Assembly (NCBI GenBank): GCA_900313405.1
Contig: OMQY01000196.1
Coordinates: 1 to 5,608, forward strand
From: an uncultured Eubacteriales bacterium
Lineage (GTDB): Bacteria; Bacillota_A; Clostridia; Saccharofermentanales; Saccharofermentanaceae
DNA length: 5,608 nucleotides
Reading direction: 5' to 3'
Shown in pieces: positions 5,118 to 5,608 of the stretch. The first letter of the stretch is position 1, and every line of letters starts with the position of its first letter. Both the position numbers and the translations under genes were made by a program. The notes beneath the pieces are model-generated. The model searched no databases, had not been told where the DNA came from, and saw only the letters and a list, made by a program, of their open reading frames with translations.

Positions 5118-5157
5118 ATACAAGTCTTATTGTATTTTTCGACTTTTCTTGTATAAT
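5118..5157 (+). promoter_or_regulatory. promoter of pckA with operator-like repeats
   Basis: TATAAT at 5152-5157 is a perfect -10. The best -35 is TTGTAT (5130-5135, weak) with a 16-bp spacer. TTGTAT occurs again at 5149-5154 across the -10, and its complement ATACAA lies at 5118-5123. This gives an inverted pair with a 6-base gap plus a third half-site over the core promoter, a layout that a repressor or activator could use. TTGACG (5112-5117) is a good -35 by sequence but lies 34 bp from the -10. Confidence 0.6.
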
Positions 5158-5173
5158 CGTTTGCAGGTAGTTA

Positions 5174-5217
5174 GCCTTGGCATATCGGTTTTACTCCAAA
5201 AAAGGTTATGCCGGGGT
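5174..5217 (+). promoter_or_regulatory. long hairpin in the pckA leader
   Basis: GCCTTGGCATA (5174-5184) pairs with TATGCCGGGGT (5207-5217) over 11 positions, three of them G-U, and TTTT/AAAA inside the loop can extend the fold. It lies in the leader of about 80 bases and ends 13 bases before the ribosome site AGTGAGG (5231-5237), which stays free. It could set mRNA stability or be a ligand- or protein-sensing leader. I do not recognise a known riboswitch class. Confidence 0.5.
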
Positions 5218-5245
5218 AGAAATAAAACAAAGTGAGGTTATAAAG

Positions 5246-5608
5246 ATGGCAAAAGTTGATTTGACCAAGTACGGTATTACCGGCACAACAGAGATCGTCT
5301 ACAATCCTTCCTATGAGCTGCTTTTCGAAGAAGAGACAAAGGCCGGCCTCGAGGGATATGAAGTAGGTAAGGTAACGGAGCTCGACACAGTTAACGTTAT
5401 GACAGGTATCTACACAGGACGTTCCCCCAAAGATAAGTACATCGTAATGGATGAGAATTCCAAGGATACAGTATGGTGGACATCCGATGAGTATAAGAAC
5501 GACAACCACCCTATGACACAGGAGACATGGGCAGCTGTTAAGGACATCGCCAAGAACGAGCTCTGCAACAAGAGACTTTTCGTTGTTGATGCTTTCTGCG
5601 GCGCTAAC
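5246..5608 (+). CDS. pckA: phosphoenolpyruvate carboxykinase (ATP), N-terminal part
   Basis: The first 121 codons of an ATP-type PEP carboxykinase are present and the frame is still open at the window edge; the family is usually about 530 residues. The enzyme interconverts oxaloacetate plus ATP with PEP, CO2 and ADP in the cytoplasm. In fermentative anaerobes it often runs towards oxaloacetate and makes ATP, though direction cannot be read here. Family evidence is the N-terminal [20 protein letters not shown] (10-29) and the substrate-binding [15 protein letters not shown] (53-67), with R59 the conserved oxaloacetate-contacting arginine, then VVDAFCGAN at the cut end. The nucleotide-binding region lies outside the window. 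The ATG at 5246 follows AGTGAGG by eight bases. It is divergent from rubrerythrin and has its own promoter and folded leader. Thr is mostly ACA and use is moderate in GC, unlike the GCC/CTC-rich ACT gene. Confidence 0.96.
   Translation, partial: MAKVDLTKYGITGTTEIVYNPSYELLFEEETKAGLEGYEVGKVTELDTVNVMTGIYTGRSPKDKYIVMDENSKDTVWWTSDEYKNDNHPMTQETWAAVKDIAKNELCNKRLFVVDAFCGAN

Noticed and set aside
5171..5509. Minus-strand frame of 112 codons opposite the pckA start
   Set aside because: It overlaps a clear pckA coding region and its leader hairpin, and has no ribosome site or family features.

Overview
The window looks like chromosomal DNA of a strictly anaerobic, fairly GC-rich Firmicute, probably a gut- or rumen-type member of the Clostridia. 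The clues are strong GGAGG-type ribosome binding sites, Firmicutes-style TATAAT -10 boxes, a rubrerythrin, an ATP-type PEP carboxykinase and an adjacent phenylacetate-CoA ligase/ACT-domain pair. No genus can be named from the sequence alone.

Layout. Positions 1-152 hold a 54-bp nested palindromic repeat (copy 1), its 17-bp tail and the leader of the first gene. 153-2048 (+) encodes a complete MsbA/ABCB-type ABC exporter half-transporter. 2049-2164 holds a 13-bp perfect inverted repeat starting at the stop codon, a promoter with a perfect TATAAT box, and a 14-bp perfect palindrome in the leader. 2165-3466 (+) encodes a PaaK-type aryl-CoA ligase, and 18 bases later 3485-3907 (+) encodes a tandem ACT-domain protein; these two form an operon. 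3908-4417 has no gene. It holds a GC-rich hairpin-rich trailer, a strong intrinsic terminator with a UUCG loop, an 8-bp inverted repeat, two further tandem copies of the 54-bp repeat (71-bp period), and a rubrerythrin terminator reading leftward. 4418-4960 (-) encodes rubrerythrin. 4961-5245 is a divergent promoter region with a promoter for each neighbour and a folded leader in front of pckA. 5246-5608 (+) is the first 121 codons of pckA, cut by the window end.

How the genes fit together. The paaK-like/ACT pair is a recurrent anaerobe module, usually linked to oxidation of aromatic amino acids through aryl 2-oxo acids; no oxidoreductase genes lie in the window, so this role is inferred. Rubrerythrin protects against peroxide, and PckA links oxaloacetate and PEP. 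The exporter has no visible partner and no clear functional tie to its neighbours.

The least ordinary element is the 54-bp repeat. In all three copies the four GTAAC/GTTAC-containing boxes (32 positions) are identical and every difference falls in the spacers. I found no CRISPR array, tRNA, rRNA, insertion sequence or transposase, and no convincing new multi-gene system.
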